DNA from: Paraglaciecola sp. 20A4
GTDB taxonomy: Bacteria; Pseudomonadota; Gammaproteobacteria; Enterobacterales; Alteromonadaceae
Direction of reading: 5' to 3'
DNA length: 64,000 bases
NCBI RefSeq assembly: GCF_011378905.1
Contig: NZ_WTPY01000026.1
Location: forward strand, 1-64,000
In this document: one piece after another, positions 28,236-37,907 of the stretch
How the letters are laid out: each line of letters starts with the position of its first letter
Numbering within the stretch: the first letter of the stretch is position 1
Translations under genes and position numbers: made by a program
The notes under the pieces: generated by a model
What the model saw: only the letters and a program-made list of their open reading frames with translations
Told to the model about the DNA's origin: nothing
Databases searched by the model: none

Positions 28236-29552
28236 ATGGCTAAGACCGCCAAGTACATCATTATTTATATTGCTATGATAAGCCTATTTACCGCTATCAC
28301 AGCTCAATTTGCTAACGCTGAAACCCAAGAAAAACCGACCATTGAGTTGCATCAAGCCAAACTCGACCAGATGTTAGCCCCTATTGCTTTGTATCCCGAT
28401 TCTCTATTGTCACACATATTAATTGCAGCAACCTATCCACTAGAGGTCGTTCAGGCTGCTCGCTGGCGTCAAGAGCATCGTAATTTATCAGAACAGCAAG
28501 CCCTGGATCTAGCCGAAGAACAAGACTGGGACCCGAGCGTGATCGCCCTTACACCTTTTACTGAACTACTTGAGCGAATGAGCAAAGACTTAGATTGGCT
28601 GCAAAACTTAGGAGATGCCTTTCTAACAAACGAAGCCCAAGTGCTTGATAGCGTGCAAACTTTGCGTAGCCGAGCATATGTAAAAGGCAATTTACAAGAC
28701 AACCAATACCAAAATATTGAACAAGAAAAAGATAAAATCGTTATTCACAGCGTAGAACGCGAAACCGTATACGTACCCTATTACGATACTCGTGTGGTAT
28801 ACGGTGATTGGTGGTGGACGGTAAATCAGCCTATCTATTGGCGTTCGCCTCGCCATTATGCTTATCAATCTGGTTTTTATTGGAGTCCGCGGTTCCATAT
28901 CAGCAGTGGTTTCTTTTTTGGTGGATTCCGTTGGAGTAATAGTTATGTTGTGATTAATCACGACTATCGTTATCGCAGATCCAATCATAGATATAACTAC
29001 AGCAAGGTGCGTGAATATCCGCGCTGGCAGCATAATAGTCACCACAGACGCTCAGTAAAGTACCGTTCAGGTCATACCAATAATCATCAGCGTACAATTA
29101 CTAGCCGAAATTATGAATCTCAGCAAAACCTGAATCATCGCAAACAGGTAATATCACGATTAAAGAACCAGCAAAGTGATAACAGCGCTCCTGGATACAA
29201 AAGTAAGACGTACGGGAACAATAAACATGACGTGTACACAAAACACAAAACGTCTTCCCATAGTAAGACTATCACTGCTGGTAAAGAGCAAAAGAGAGAC
29301 AATCGTATACATAAAGCCCAGCGTTCTGAACAAAAAATTCGCAAAAATGAGCGGGCTGAGATTAAAACGGAAAAAGTGAGAAGAGCAACATCGGACAGTG
29401 TGCGCAATAAACAGGTGCAATCAAATAGAAAAGTAGAACGGATGTCGTCATCTAAACAACAACAACGATCTCAATCGAGCGCGCGGCGTAATACTAATTC
29501 GCATTCCACATCACATTCAAATAGGTCTAAATCGAAAAGAGTTGAGCCTTAG
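28236..29552 (+). CDS. DUF3300 family secreted protein with basic low-complexity tail
   Basis: A 438-residue exported protein: a signal peptide (1-30, ending FANAE), then the DUF3300 region (about 38-230) with LDQMLAPIALYPDSLLSHILIAATYPLEVV, and aromatic-rich segments (VYVPYYDTRVVYGDWWW, FFFGGFRW). From about residue 245 it becomes a disordered tail very rich in Ser, Arg, Lys, His and Asn. Function unknown; envelope localisation inferred. The tail composition also explains several spurious antisense frames. AATTGAGGTATC precedes the ATG. Confidence 0.85.
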   Translation: MAKTAKYIIIYIAMISLFTAITAQFANAETQEKPTIELHQAKLDQMLAPIALYPDSLLSHILIAATYPLEVVQAARWRQEHRNLSEQQALDLAEEQDWDPSVIALTPFTELLERMSKDLDWLQNLGDAFLTNEAQVLDSVQTLRSRAYVKGNLQDNQYQNIEQEKDKIVIHSVERETVYVPYYDTRVVYGDWWWTVNQPIYWRSPRHYAYQSGFYWSPRFHISSGFFFGGFRWSNSYVVINHDYRYRRSNHRYNYSKVREYPRWQHNSHHRRSVKYRSGHTNNHQRTITSRNYESQQNLNHRKQVISRLKNQQSDNSAPGYKSKTYGNNKHDVYTKHKTSSHSKTITAGKEQKRDNRIHKAQRSEQKIRKNERAEIKTEKVRRATSDSVRNKQVQSNRKVERMSSSKQQQRSQSSARRNTNSHSTSHSNRSKSKRVEP

Positions 29553-29602
29553 CGCTTTACACACTAGTAGAACTGCTAGCTAACCTGCGAAAAGGGAAGC
29601 TA

Positions 29603-29627
29603 AAATAGCCTGCTGGGCAGGCTATTT
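29603..29627. terminator. Bidirectional terminator between DUF3300 and DUF3718 genes
   Basis: AAATAGCCTGC (29603-29613) pairs with GCAGGCTATTT (29617-29627) around a TGG loop. It lies between the two convergent genes, 50 nt after the first stop and 31 nt before the second. Confidence 0.75.
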
Positions 29628-29658
29628 GCCTATGCTGAATGAGGTATCGTAATACCTT

Positions 29659-29979
29659 TTAAGCATTATTTTTGGTCTTTAAGTAAGCGCTAACTTGTGA
29701 TGCTTCACGTTGCTCAGAGAATTGAATTAAATCAACACCGTTACACTTCATACCTTCAGAAGATACAAGTTTACGAAGAACATCGTTTGAGCTTGATGCA
29801 ACATAACCCACTTTACCGCGTAAGCTGCGTTTAAGCATGCCAAGATCGTCATTTACTACTGCTTTACAGAAGCTTGAATATTCACTATCACCGGCGAAGC
29901 GAACTTTGCTGCTAGATTCCATGCCAGCACTTGCATTAAAAGCTGACAATGCGATTAGAGATATAAGTACTTTTTTCAT
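29659..29979 (-). CDS. DUF3718 family small secreted protein
   Basis: A 106-residue protein with a signal peptide (KKVLISLIALSAFNASAG, cleavage near residue 19) and two cysteines (in SSFCKAVV and GMKCNGVDL) that could form a periplasmic disulphide. The body fits the DUF3718 family seen in alteromonads and shewanellae. The frame extends 12 nt upstream, but ATG 29977-29979 has GGAG 6 nt before it. Function unknown. Confidence 0.82.
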   Translation of the reverse strand: MKKVLISLIALSAFNASAGMESSSKVRFAGDSEYSSFCKAVVNDDLGMLKRSLRGKVGYVASSSNDVLRKLVSSEGMKCNGVDLIQFSEQREASQVSAYLKTKNNA

Positions 29980-30496
29980 GGTGTGCTCCAAAATAGATTT
30001 GCTAATTAGGTGTACTACAGGTTCTGCCTGCCACTGAAATATCCATGAATTTGATGATCATGTCTGTGGTTTTATTGTTCTAAAGTAGTAAAAATGATGT
30101 AAAACAAGGAGTTACATTAAAGTAACATTTTCAACCAATTGATTTATAAGTGTATTTTTTATTTATATATATCCATAATCAATGTGAATATTCCTATTCA
30201 TTCCAAAAACATCTGTTTAAAACTGAAAGTGAAAACAAGTAAAAAACAGATTTAGCTTAAAAAACGCTCAAAAATTAACATTTCGGTTCTTTTTAAACGT
30301 TATTATGTTGTTAAATTACCAATTATGTATTTTTTATTACAACTTTTGACAGACCATTTTTCCTTTATGTTGGCCATTATGAATAAAAATATTTTAGAAA
30401 TTAGCAGGCAAACGGGAAAAATTCACAAGACCCGCCTGATGGTTATCATTATACTCCGCGAATATTGAGCAACTTTAATTTGTGACGGTAAATATT
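29980..30496. other. AT-rich intergenic region before aguA
   Basis: About 517 nt without a supported gene. It is strongly AT-rich, holds the promoters of the divergent DUF3718 gene and aguA, and contains an imperfect hairpin (CAGGC.. GGG near 30405-30416 with CCCGCCTG at 30431-30438) and a TTATACT box near 30448 that may be an aguA promoter element. A 29-codon frame at 30379-30468 has no ribosome site and is not called. Confidence 0.5.
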
Positions 30497-31549
30497 ATGC
30501 GACTACTCCCTGAATGGGCGCCTCAAGAAGCCATTATTCTTGCTTGGCCAGACCAAAAAACTGATTGGCAACCTTGGCTGCAAGATGTGAGGCAGGTCTA
30601 TTTAACGATCATTGCCACCCTTAACCAAGCCGGTACAGGGGTGATACTGCTTATTCGCGATGAAGAGCTTCCAACCTTTACGTCTTTAAGCCAAGGCTTT
30701 AACCAGCCTATAGATAGAGTGTTATTAGTGCGCGCCGATTACAACGACACATGGGTGCGAGACTACGCTTTTTTAACCTGCCACAGTTCGGGTGGCATGC
30801 AACCAGTGGAGTTCAACTTTAATGGCTGGGGCAATAAGTTCGATGCCAGAAAAGACAACCAAATTAACCAGAACGTGCTAGCAGACTTATGCCGTTTACC
30901 GTTGCAAAGTTTTGATATTGTGGCTGAAGGTGGCGCAATGGAGATTAATGACGCAGGCGTGTTGTTGTCTACTGAGTTTTGCTTATCGAACCCTGAACGT
31001 AATGGCGACATGACTATGTCTCAGTATCGCGGTGTGTTCAAGGTCGCCTTGGGCGCAAAAAGTGTCAACATTTTCCAGCAAGGTCATTTAGAAGGTGATG
31101 ATACTGACGGTCACATTGATACCCTAGTGCGCTTTACGCCTGATGATGGCTTAGTGGTGCAATCAGCCTTTAATGTTCCAGATGACGCTCATCATAAAGG
31201 CTTAGCAGCGCTTGTGGCAGAGTGCCGAGCGGCATTACCTGATCACAAGATTTTTGAATTACCACTGCCACATGTGCTAAATGCTCAAGACGAACGTTTG
31301 CCAGCGTCTTATGCCAACTACTTGATAAATAATAAACAGATCTTATGTCCTATATATCAGCAGCCAGAAGATAGCCTCGCCATGGAAGTCATGGCCAAAG
31401 CTTACCCTGCGCACACTATCGTGCCAATCAACTGCTTACCCTTGGTCCAGCAGTTCGGTAGCCTGCACTGTATTAGTATGCAAGTTCCGGTGAGCACATT
31501 GACATTCGACATTAGCAAAAAATTAGCAACAGGAGTCAGTGAGTTATGA
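30497..31549 (+). CDS. aguA: Agmatine deiminase AguA
   Basis: Converts agmatine to N-carbamoylputrescine and ammonia. A guanidino-group-modifying fold: PEWAPQEAIILAWP at the N-terminus, DTWVRDYAF (substrate Asp), EGGAMEIND, GHLEGDDTDGHIDTL (catalytic His/Asp) and the nucleophile Cys near the end in GSLHCISMQVP. ATG 30497 gives 350 residues; a GTG 15 nt upstream is also possible. The stop overlaps aguB by 4 nt, so the two steps are translationally linked. Confidence 0.94.
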   Translation: MRLLPEWAPQEAIILAWPDQKTDWQPWLQDVRQVYLTIIATLNQAGTGVILLIRDEELPTFTSLSQGFNQPIDRVLLVRADYNDTWVRDYAFLTCHSSGGMQPVEFNFNGWGNKFDARKDNQINQNVLADLCRLPLQSFDIVAEGGAMEINDAGVLLSTEFCLSNPERNGDMTMSQYRGVFKVALGAKSVNIFQQGHLEGDDTDGHIDTLVRFTPDDGLVVQSAFNVPDDAHHKGLAALVAECRAALPDHKIFELPLPHVLNAQDERLPASYANYLINNKQILCPIYQQPEDSLAMEVMAKAYPAHTIVPINCLPLVQQFGSLHCISMQVPVSTLTFDISKKLATGVSEL

Positions 31550-32454
31550 GCCGTACACCCAAAACCGCTAAAACCCTAAAAGTAGGGGTTGTTCAACAAG
31601 CGGTTGCCAATAATGACAAGCAATTAAGTTGGCAACGCAGCGCTGAGCAAGTCACCAAACTAGCAGAACAAGGCTGCGAGTTAGTAATGCTGCAAGAATT
31701 GCACAGCACCTTGTACTTCTGCCAGCAAGAAAATACTGACTTTTTTGACTTAGCTGAGCCTATTCCTGGCCCAGCCACGGATTACTTTGCCGAGCTAGCT
31801 GCTAAGTTAGACATCGTATTAATCACGTCTTTGTTTGAAAAACGTGGTTCAGGTTTGTATCACAACACCGCCGTGGTGTTTGATCGCCAATTAGGCATGG
31901 TAGGAAAGTATCGCAAGATGCATATCCCTGATGACCCCGGCTTCTACGAGAAGTTTTATTTCACTCCTGGTGATATGGGCTTTGAGCCTATCCAAACCAG
32001 CGTAGGTAAGCTTGGCGTTCTGGTGTGTTGGGATCAATGGTATCCAGAAGCCGCACGCTTAATGGCCATGCGCGGTGCAGACATGCTGTTTTATCCGACT
32101 GCGATAGGTTGGGACCCTGCCGATACCGATGATGAGCAACAGCGTCAATTTGGAGCCTGGCAGACCATTCAGCGCTCTCACGCAGTGGCAAACTCAGTGC
32201 CAGTCATTGTGGCAAATCGCACAGGGTTTGAAGCCTCGCCCGTTGAAGGCGACAACGGCATTCAATTTTGGGGGCAAAGCTTTATAGCAGGACCGCAAGG
32301 TGAAATATTGGCTCAGGCCGACGCCGATAGCGAACAAAACCTTATGGTAGAATTGGATTTAGAGCGCACTGAGCAAGTTAAACGTATTTGGCCGTATTTT
32401 CGTGATCGCCGCATCGACGCATACGAAGATCTGACCAAACGTTGGCGCGACTAG
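31546..32454 (+). CDS. aguB: N-carbamoylputrescine amidase AguB
   Basis: A nitrilase-superfamily enzyme that hydrolyses N-carbamoylputrescine to putrescine, CO2 and ammonia, completing the arginine-decarboxylase route begun by AguA. The catalytic triad is visible: Glu in LQELHSTLYF, Lys in KYRKMHIPDDPGFYEKFYF, and Cys in LVCWDQWYPEAARL. Length 302, as in the family. ATGA overlap with aguA. A strong hairpin follows at 32488. Confidence 0.96.
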   Translation: MSRTPKTAKTLKVGVVQQAVANNDKQLSWQRSAEQVTKLAEQGCELVMLQELHSTLYFCQQENTDFFDLAEPIPGPATDYFAELAAKLDIVLITSLFEKRGSGLYHNTAVVFDRQLGMVGKYRKMHIPDDPGFYEKFYFTPGDMGFEPIQTSVGKLGVLVCWDQWYPEAARLMAMRGADMLFYPTAIGWDPADTDDEQQRQFGAWQTIQRSHAVANSVPVIVANRTGFEASPVEGDNGIQFWGQSFIAGPQGEILAQADADSEQNLMVELDLERTEQVKRIWPYFRDRRIDAYEDLTKRWRD

Positions 32455-32487
32455 CAGTCTTACATTCCGCTTTAATAACGGATAAAC

Positions 32488-32522
32488 AATAAGCCCCAAC
32501 GACTCAGTCATTGGGGCTTATT
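32488..32522. terminator. Terminator between aguB and the dehydratase gene
   Basis: AATAAGCCCCAA (32488-32499) pairs with TTGGGGCTTATT (32511-32522), 11-nt loop. It lies 34 nt after the aguB stop and 22 nt beyond the convergent dehydratase stop, so it can serve both. Confidence 0.85.
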
Positions 32523-32544
32523 TATGAGGTGATGCCAGAAAACG

Positions 32545-33561
32545 TTAAATCACTGAGGCCAAAGACTCGCTTGGTAAGCTTGGCTGATTGTTCAGATGGT
32601 CTTGCTGCCAAATTTGCTGCATCTTTTGCGTGTCGATATTCCCTCCAGACAAAATCACTACCACCCGCTGTGGGCTACTGCAGTTTGCGAGGTAATTCAC
32701 CACCCCGTGCATACTCATAGCACTTGTGGGTTCAATATGTAGTTTCAATAAATGCTGTAGCCATTGAGTCCAGTAGGCAATTTGAGTTTCATCTACCTCA
32801 TAAAAGCCGTCTAATTTCTGAATAAGCGGGTACGTATACTCGCCGACAGCGGGCGTTGCCGCGCCATCAGCCAATGTTTTCGCAGGTTCTACCAAACGTT
32901 GAATACTGCCCAAACGCAAGGATTGCGCAGCATCATTACCCGCCAATGGCTCGCAAGCAATCACCTTAGTGTTGGGGCTTAACGCTCTAGCTGCTAACAG
33001 ACTGCCCGAGGCTAAACCGCCACCACCACAGGGCATAAATATTCCGTTCACCTCAGGGGTTTGTTCAAGAATTTCTGCCGTTACCGTGCCCTGCCCCGCA
33101 ATCACATCTGGGTGATTGAAAGGCGGGATCCACAATGCACCTGGCTCTTTTGCTGCTTGGGCCACAGCGTCATCCGCTTCTTCACGTAAAGGAAATAAAC
33201 GCAGCTCAGCACCGTAAGAGTGCGTGGCAGCGGCTTTAATCTTCGAAATATTTTGCGCGCTATAGATGGTAGTGGGAATATTAAACAACGATGCAGCGTA
33301 GGCCACGGCCTGTGCATGATTGCCAGAACTGCTCGCGACCACGCGCTTAATCTGCATTCCTTGTTCTTTAGCGCGCAATAGCGTGTTTAACGCGCCACGT
33401 AATTTAAACGCACCTGTACGCTGTAAACATTCTGTTTTAAAGAAAACCTCATGCCCCAACCATTTATTCAGCAACGAAGAGGTAATTACATCTGACGTTC
33501 GAATATAGTTTGAAATACGTAGTCTAGCCGCGTTGATATCGGCAAAAGTCACACTGTGCAT
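32545..33561 (-). CDS. PLP-dependent threonine/serine dehydratase-like protein
   Basis: A fold-type II PLP enzyme of 338 residues. The Schiff-base lysine lies in TGAFKLRGAL (residue about 53), with the substrate loop SSSGNHAQAVAY, the phosphate loop CGGGGLASG and SGGNID near the C-terminus. There is no C-terminal ACT regulatory domain, so it resembles catabolic threonine dehydratase or serine racemase rather than IlvA. Substrate (Thr, Ser or hydroxyaspartate) cannot be set by eye. A single gene convergent with aguB. Confidence 0.88.
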   Translation of the reverse strand: MHSVTFADINAARLRISNYIRTSDVITSSLLNKWLGHEVFFKTECLQRTGAFKLRGALNTLLRAKEQGMQIKRVVASSSGNHAQAVAYAASLFNIPTTIYSAQNISKIKAAATHSYGAELRLFPLREEADDAVAQAAKEPGALWIPPFNHPDVIAGQGTVTAEILEQTPEVNGIFMPCGGGGLASGSLLAARALSPNTKVIACEPLAGNDAAQSLRLGSIQRLVEPAKTLADGAATPAVGEYTYPLIQKLDGFYEVDETQIAYWTQWLQHLLKLHIEPTSAMSMHGVVNYLANCSSPQRVVVILSGGNIDTQKMQQIWQQDHLNNQPSLPSESLASVI

Positions 33562-33704
33562 CGAAGTAAAGCTCCTTAATCATTCCACAAATAATGTCGC
33601 CAACAGTTATGCGAATAATTACTCTAGCACGGGCAAAGACGTGTTATCAGTTCTCTTTTTGCTTAAAATCAGTTCTACTAAGTCAAATTTAAAAGGAGAG
33701 TGTT

Positions 33705-34079
33705 ATGGGATTACTTGATGCCATTATGGGCAACGCGTCAGAAATTGATGTCAGTGAAGTGAGCGAAGAACTTGCCCCTATCATTGGCGCAACCGAAGAA
33801 ATTCAGCAAGTGTTTAAAGTCGTTCGCGACATGTATGTATTTACTAATAAGCGCTTACTACTTATCGATAAACAAGGCTTAACCGGCAGAAAAGTGGATT
33901 ACCACTCAATACCCTATCGAGCCATCACCCAGTTTAAAATCGAAACGGCTGGGCATTTCGATTTAGATGCAGAGCTTAAAATTTGGGTATCAGGGATAGA
34001 TCAGCCCATCGAAAAAGAACTTAAAAAGGATACCGTAGTCGGTATTCAGCAAACACTTGCTACTCACATGTTTGCTTGA
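33705..34079 (+). CDS. Bacterial PH-domain protein
   Basis: A 124-residue cytosolic protein matching the bPH fold of the PF08000 type: KVVRDMYVFTNKRLLLIDKQGLTGRKVDYHSIPYRAITQF is its typical core, followed by strand and helix to the end. AAAGGAGAGTGTT gives a very strong ribosome site. It stands alone, with its own terminator at 34104-34129. Family function unknown. Confidence 0.88.
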   Translation: MGLLDAIMGNASEIDVSEVSEELAPIIGATEEIQQVFKVVRDMYVFTNKRLLLIDKQGLTGRKVDYHSIPYRAITQFKIETAGHFDLDAELKIWVSGIDQPIEKELKKDTVVGIQQTLATHMFA

Positions 34080-34103
34080 TTTATAAATCAACGTGTTCAT
34101 TAA

Positions 34104-34129
34104 AAAAGGCGACTAATCAGTCGCCTTTT
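34104..34129. terminator. Terminator after the PH-domain gene
   Basis: AAAAGGCGACT (34104-34114) pairs with AGTCGCCTTTT (34119-34129) around a 4-nt loop. It lies between the convergent PH-domain gene and the dipeptidyl peptidase gene. Confidence 0.85.
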
Positions 34130-34150
34130 GGCAATTCACGTTTCACTTAA

Positions 34151-36358
34151 CTACTTCATATCGAAGTGACGATTAAAGAAATTAGTAATCGTATGGTACA
34201 AATGAATACCTGTTTGCTTACCACGAATACTGTGCTTTTTACCTGGATAATCCATGCTCTCAAATGGAATGGCTAAGTCTTGTAGGTGTTTATATAACTT
34301 AGTGCTATTCGTAAACAATACGTTGTCATCAGCCATGCCATGATAAATCATTAAATCACCTGTCAGATTTTTAGCATAAGGAAAAACAGACGATCCTATG
34401 TAAGCATCTTCATCTTGCTGAGGATTACCCATATAGCGTTCTGTGTAGTGCGTGTCATACAACGACCAATCAGTGACAGGCGCACCTGCAACACCTGCTT
34501 GAAAATATTCACCTGCTTTAAACATACTCATCAACGACATATAACCGCCATAGCTATGACCATAAATACCAATGCGTTGTGCATCTACATAGGGTAGTTT
34601 GCGCAAAAATTTCACACCCGCAATTTGGTCTTCAACTTCAGTGCTGCCCATTTTTTTGTACAATGGGTCTTCGAATCCCTTACCCCGATAGTTAGAGCCT
34701 CGATTATCTACAGAAAACACCACATAACCTAGCTTGGCCCAATATTGCATCAGCAAGCCACGATTTCCGCCCCAGCTATTTGTTACAACTTGGGCATGAG
34801 GGCCACCGTATACGTAAACAATAACAGGGTGTTTGCCTTGAATTTTTTTCGGTTTGTACAATCGATAGTAAAGCTCAACGCCATCTTCAGTCATAAAACT
34901 ATCGAGTGTCGGCTCTATCCAATCCTGTTGTAAATCGGCTAACGGGTGTCCCGCTTTGATCGAATTTTCACTTAACCAAGCCAAATGCTTACCATCTGCT
35001 TGATGCAAGCTTACCTGCCAAGGTGTATTCGTGGTAGAGAACTTATCTACATAGACTGACGCATCGTCGCTAAAACTAGGTGCATGCGTGCCGCTGTTTT
35101 GACTAATCTTAAGAATGTCACCACCAGCAATCGATACAGAATATATATGTTTCTCTAGGGGGGTATCAGCACGGCCGGTAAAATACACGAGGCCCTTTTT
35201 TTCATCAATGGCTTCAATTTCATCTACCACCCAATCGCCTTGAGTCAGTTGTCGAACCAAAGCGCCATCATTTTTATAGAGGTAAAGATGCTTAAAGCCA
35301 CTTTTTTCCGATGCCCAAATAAAATGTTTCTGGTCGTTCAAGAAATGCAAATCGTCATTCAAATTAACCCAAGTATTGCTTGCTTCGGTTAACAATACGT
35401 TTTGCTTGTTACTTTGGGTGTCGTAGGCTCGCAGTTCTAAATGCTGCTGATTGCGGCTTTCCCATTGGTAAGTCAGCGTATGATTGTCTTTCATCCAATT
35501 AACACGGGCCAGATAAATATCTTGCTCTTCACCTAAATCAACCCATTGGGTGTCACCACTGGCAATGTCTTTAATCGCCAATTTAACCTTAACATTCGGT
35601 GTTCCCGCGCTGGGATAGCGCTGATTAATCATTTTAATAGAATCCGCGTAAATCTCGCTGCGGGTAATTTCCTCAACTGGGGACTCATCTACCTGGGTAA
35701 ACGCAATTTTGCTTTCATCCGCAGACCACCAATAACCCGTCATACGGCCCATTTCTTCTTGGGCTACAAATTCAGCCATGGCGTTCTTAATCGTCCCTTC
35801 GCCATCAAAGGTAAGCTGGGTTTCAGTTAGGGTACTGATATCTTTGATATATAGATTTTGCTCGCGTACATAAGAAATGAAATTAGCTTTAGGTGAGAAG
35901 CGAATATCCGTCTCGAAAGCGTCGGTATCCAATATTTTTTGTGCTTTTTCATCACCTAATCGGAAGTAGTAAGCGTCACCGGCCAGCGGGAACAACAATG
36001 CAGTGCCATCATCTGACCAAAAATAATTGACTATACCTGAGCCACTTAAGCGCATACGCTCGCGACGGGCTTTTTCTTCATCGGATAAAGATTCAGGACC
36101 GCTGTGTAAATCATCGGAGTTGAACAACATCTGGGTTTTCCCTGTAGATATGTTGTACTCCCATAAATCGTAGCGTTCATAATCAGTGCTTTTCCCTTGT
36201 AAAAAGGTCACGCGCTTGCCGTCAGGTGAGACTTTAACGCTGTTGGGTGAACTGCCTTCTAAAGCTGGAGATTCAAAAATGCGTTCTATCGTAAGATTTT
36301 CAGTTGCCATTACCGGTACCGCCAGTGAACATAACAAGATCCAAATGAAGTTTTTCAT
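34151..36358 (-). CDS. Dipeptidyl peptidase IV, peptidase family S9B
   Basis: A secreted or periplasmic serine peptidase that removes X-Pro dipeptides. Order: signal peptide (1-18, ending PVMA), beta-propeller (about 20-470) with the double-Glu substrate motif in AEFVAQEEMGR, and an alpha/beta-hydrolase domain (about 475-735). The catalytic triad is Ser in GHSYGGYMS, Asp in HGMADDNV and His in GKKHSI. Length 735 fits bacterial S9B enzymes. A single gene diverging from 36422. It suits a protein-degrading marine heterotroph, along with pip and pepB. Confidence 0.94.
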   Translation of the reverse strand: MKNFIWILLCSLAVPVMATENLTIERIFESPALEGSSPNSVKVSPDGKRVTFLQGKSTDYERYDLWEYNISTGKTQMLFNSDDLHSGPESLSDEEKARRERMRLSGSGIVNYFWSDDGTALLFPLAGDAYYFRLGDEKAQKILDTDAFETDIRFSPKANFISYVREQNLYIKDISTLTETQLTFDGEGTIKNAMAEFVAQEEMGRMTGYWWSADESKIAFTQVDESPVEEITRSEIYADSIKMINQRYPSAGTPNVKVKLAIKDIASGDTQWVDLGEEQDIYLARVNWMKDNHTLTYQWESRNQQHLELRAYDTQSNKQNVLLTEASNTWVNLNDDLHFLNDQKHFIWASEKSGFKHLYLYKNDGALVRQLTQGDWVVDEIEAIDEKKGLVYFTGRADTPLEKHIYSVSIAGGDILKISQNSGTHAPSFSDDASVYVDKFSTTNTPWQVSLHQADGKHLAWLSENSIKAGHPLADLQQDWIEPTLDSFMTEDGVELYYRLYKPKKIQGKHPVIVYVYGGPHAQVVTNSWGGNRGLLMQYWAKLGYVVFSVDNRGSNYRGKGFEDPLYKKMGSTEVEDQIAGVKFLRKLPYVDAQRIGIYGHSYGGYMSLMSMFKAGEYFQAGVAGAPVTDWSLYDTHYTERYMGNPQQDEDAYIGSSVFPYAKNLTGDLMIYHGMADDNVLFTNSTKLYKHLQDLAIPFESMDYPGKKHSIRGKQTGIHLYHTITNFFNRHFDMK

Positions 36359-36421
36359 TAATATTAGTATCCTTTAACCATAAGCTGCGCATTGTAAAGA
36401 CTTGATCAGAATAGGTAAAAT

Positions 36422-37054
36422 ATGAAAAGCATAAATAGTGCCTTGGTATTGGGCGCAACAGGCTTAGTAGGTAAAGCTTTAGTGACACAGCTACTCTGTG
36501 ACCCAAGGTACAATAAAGTCATATGTCTCGTCCGAAAGCCTCTTAAAAATAGTGATTATGTGGATCCACAGCATAAATTAGAGCCCATTGTTATCGACTT
36601 TAACACGTTACAAGATTACCGGGGATACTTCACAGCCGAACACATTTATGTATGTTTAGGCACTACTATCAAACAAGCGAAAACCAAGACAGCTTTTAGA
36701 AAAGTAGATTTTGAATACGTGCATATTGCCGCCCAATTAGCCAGAGCACAACAATCCAAAAGCTTTGTGTGGATATCAGCTGTCGGCGCTAACGCTAAAA
36801 GTAAAAGCTTTTACTTACGGGTAAAAGGCGAACTTGAAAATGCCATTTTAGCTATGCCTAACTTAAGAAACCCCAGTGCAGTACGCCCATCATTACTGCT
36901 CGGTGAGCGTCCACAGACTCGCCATGGGGAGAAAGTAGGTGCTTGGTTTGGTCAACTTGTAGCACCTTTATTATTTGGTCGGCTTGCCAAGTACAAACCC
37001 GTTTCAGCCGAAACGGTAGCCTCGCATATGATTAACTTACAGGTATTTGAATAA
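36422..37054 (+). CDS. NAD(P)-binding Rossmann protein, HTATIP2/atypical SDR-like
   Basis: A 210-residue protein with the nucleotide-binding start ALVLGATGLVGKALVTQL, the VCLGTTIKQAKTKTAFRKVDFEYV segment and FVWISAVGANAKSKSFYLRVKGELE, where Ser and Tyr/Lys resemble the atypical short-chain dehydrogenase site. This is the oxidoreductase HTATIP2-like group. Substrate unknown. trmN6 starts on the base after its stop codon, so the two are co-expressed. Confidence 0.85.
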   Translation: MKSINSALVLGATGLVGKALVTQLLCDPRYNKVICLVRKPLKNSDYVDPQHKLEPIVIDFNTLQDYRGYFTAEHIYVCLGTTIKQAKTKTAFRKVDFEYVHIAAQLARAQQSKSFVWISAVGANAKSKSFYLRVKGELENAILAMPNLRNPSAVRPSLLLGERPQTRHGEKVGAWFGQLVAPLLFGRLAKYKPVSAETVASHMINLQVFE

Positions 37055-37801
37055 ATGAAGCGCAAAGGATTTCAATTTAAGCAGTTTTTTATTGAACATC
37101 AAGACTGCGCTATGAAAGTCGGTACTGACAGCATCTTGCTCGGCAGTTGGGTCTCTTTGCCACATAAAGTAGCGATGTCAAATCCAACAAGAATATTGGA
37201 CATTGGTACGGGCAGCGGTTTGTTGGCAATAATGCTCGCACAAAAAAGTAGTGGTAACGCACATATTACCGCGATTGATATAGATAACGATGCTATAAAC
37301 CAAGCCAAGTACAACTTTGCAGCTAGCCCTTGGGCGAACCGAATACGCGCAGAATTGTGTTCAGTACAAACCTTCACTCAAACTGAAAACATGGGTAAAT
37401 TTGACCTTATTATCAGTAACCCCCCCTATTTCAATAGCCCATTACCTGTAGATACCAATGAAGAAAAAAAACGTATTAGAGCAAGACAAACGGTTGACTT
37501 AACTCATCAAACTCTCTTGGATTGCGTAGCGCAATTACTTAGCAATACAGGTAAGTTTTATTGCGTACTACCTACAGATTGTTGCGCATCACTGATCACC
37601 TATGCGAGTACGTTAAAGTTGCATCTTTGTTCCCAGCTAATGGTTTACTCCAAGCCCGACTCACTCCCGTTACGCTGCTTATTAGCCTTTAGTGCGCAAA
37701 ACGCACCACTTTTAAGCGAAAACCTTACTATTTATACCCAGCATCAGCAGTATTCAGAACACTACAAAGCAATATGCAAAGATTATTATCTGAATTTTTA
37801 A
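37055..37801 (+). CDS. trmN6: tRNA1(Val) (adenine37-N6)-methyltransferase TrmN6
   Basis: Methylates A37 of tRNA1(Val). It starts GFQFKQFFIEHQDCAMKVGTDSILLGSW, the diagnostic N-terminal pattern of the YfiC family, followed by the SAM motif ILDIGTGSGLLAIML and the catalytic NPPYF motif of N6-adenine methylases. Length 248 (E. coli 245). The ATG directly follows the TAA of the previous gene. Confidence 0.94.
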   Translation: MKRKGFQFKQFFIEHQDCAMKVGTDSILLGSWVSLPHKVAMSNPTRILDIGTGSGLLAIMLAQKSSGNAHITAIDIDNDAINQAKYNFAASPWANRIRAELCSVQTFTQTENMGKFDLIISNPPYFNSPLPVDTNEEKKRIRARQTVDLTHQTLLDCVAQLLSNTGKFYCVLPTDCCASLITYASTLKLHLCSQLMVYSKPDSLPLRCLLAFSAQNAPLLSENLTIYTQHQQYSEHYKAICKDYYLNF

Positions 37802-37907
37802 GCTCAAAGTCGGGAAGCAAACCTAAACTGCTAGAAAATTCACTAAAAATTGCCTAAGGTGTTAACAGAGTAAACGTAATGTGCTTACTCAACATTGGGA
37901 GGTTTTT

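Noticed and set aside
29135-29420. Antisense open frames inside the DUF3300 gene
   Set aside because: They are by-products of the Ser/Arg/Lys-rich low-complexity tail; no ribosome site and no recognisable protein.
30379-30468. 29-codon frame upstream of aguA
   Set aside because: No ribosome site, no recognisable content, and it lies in the likely promoter region.
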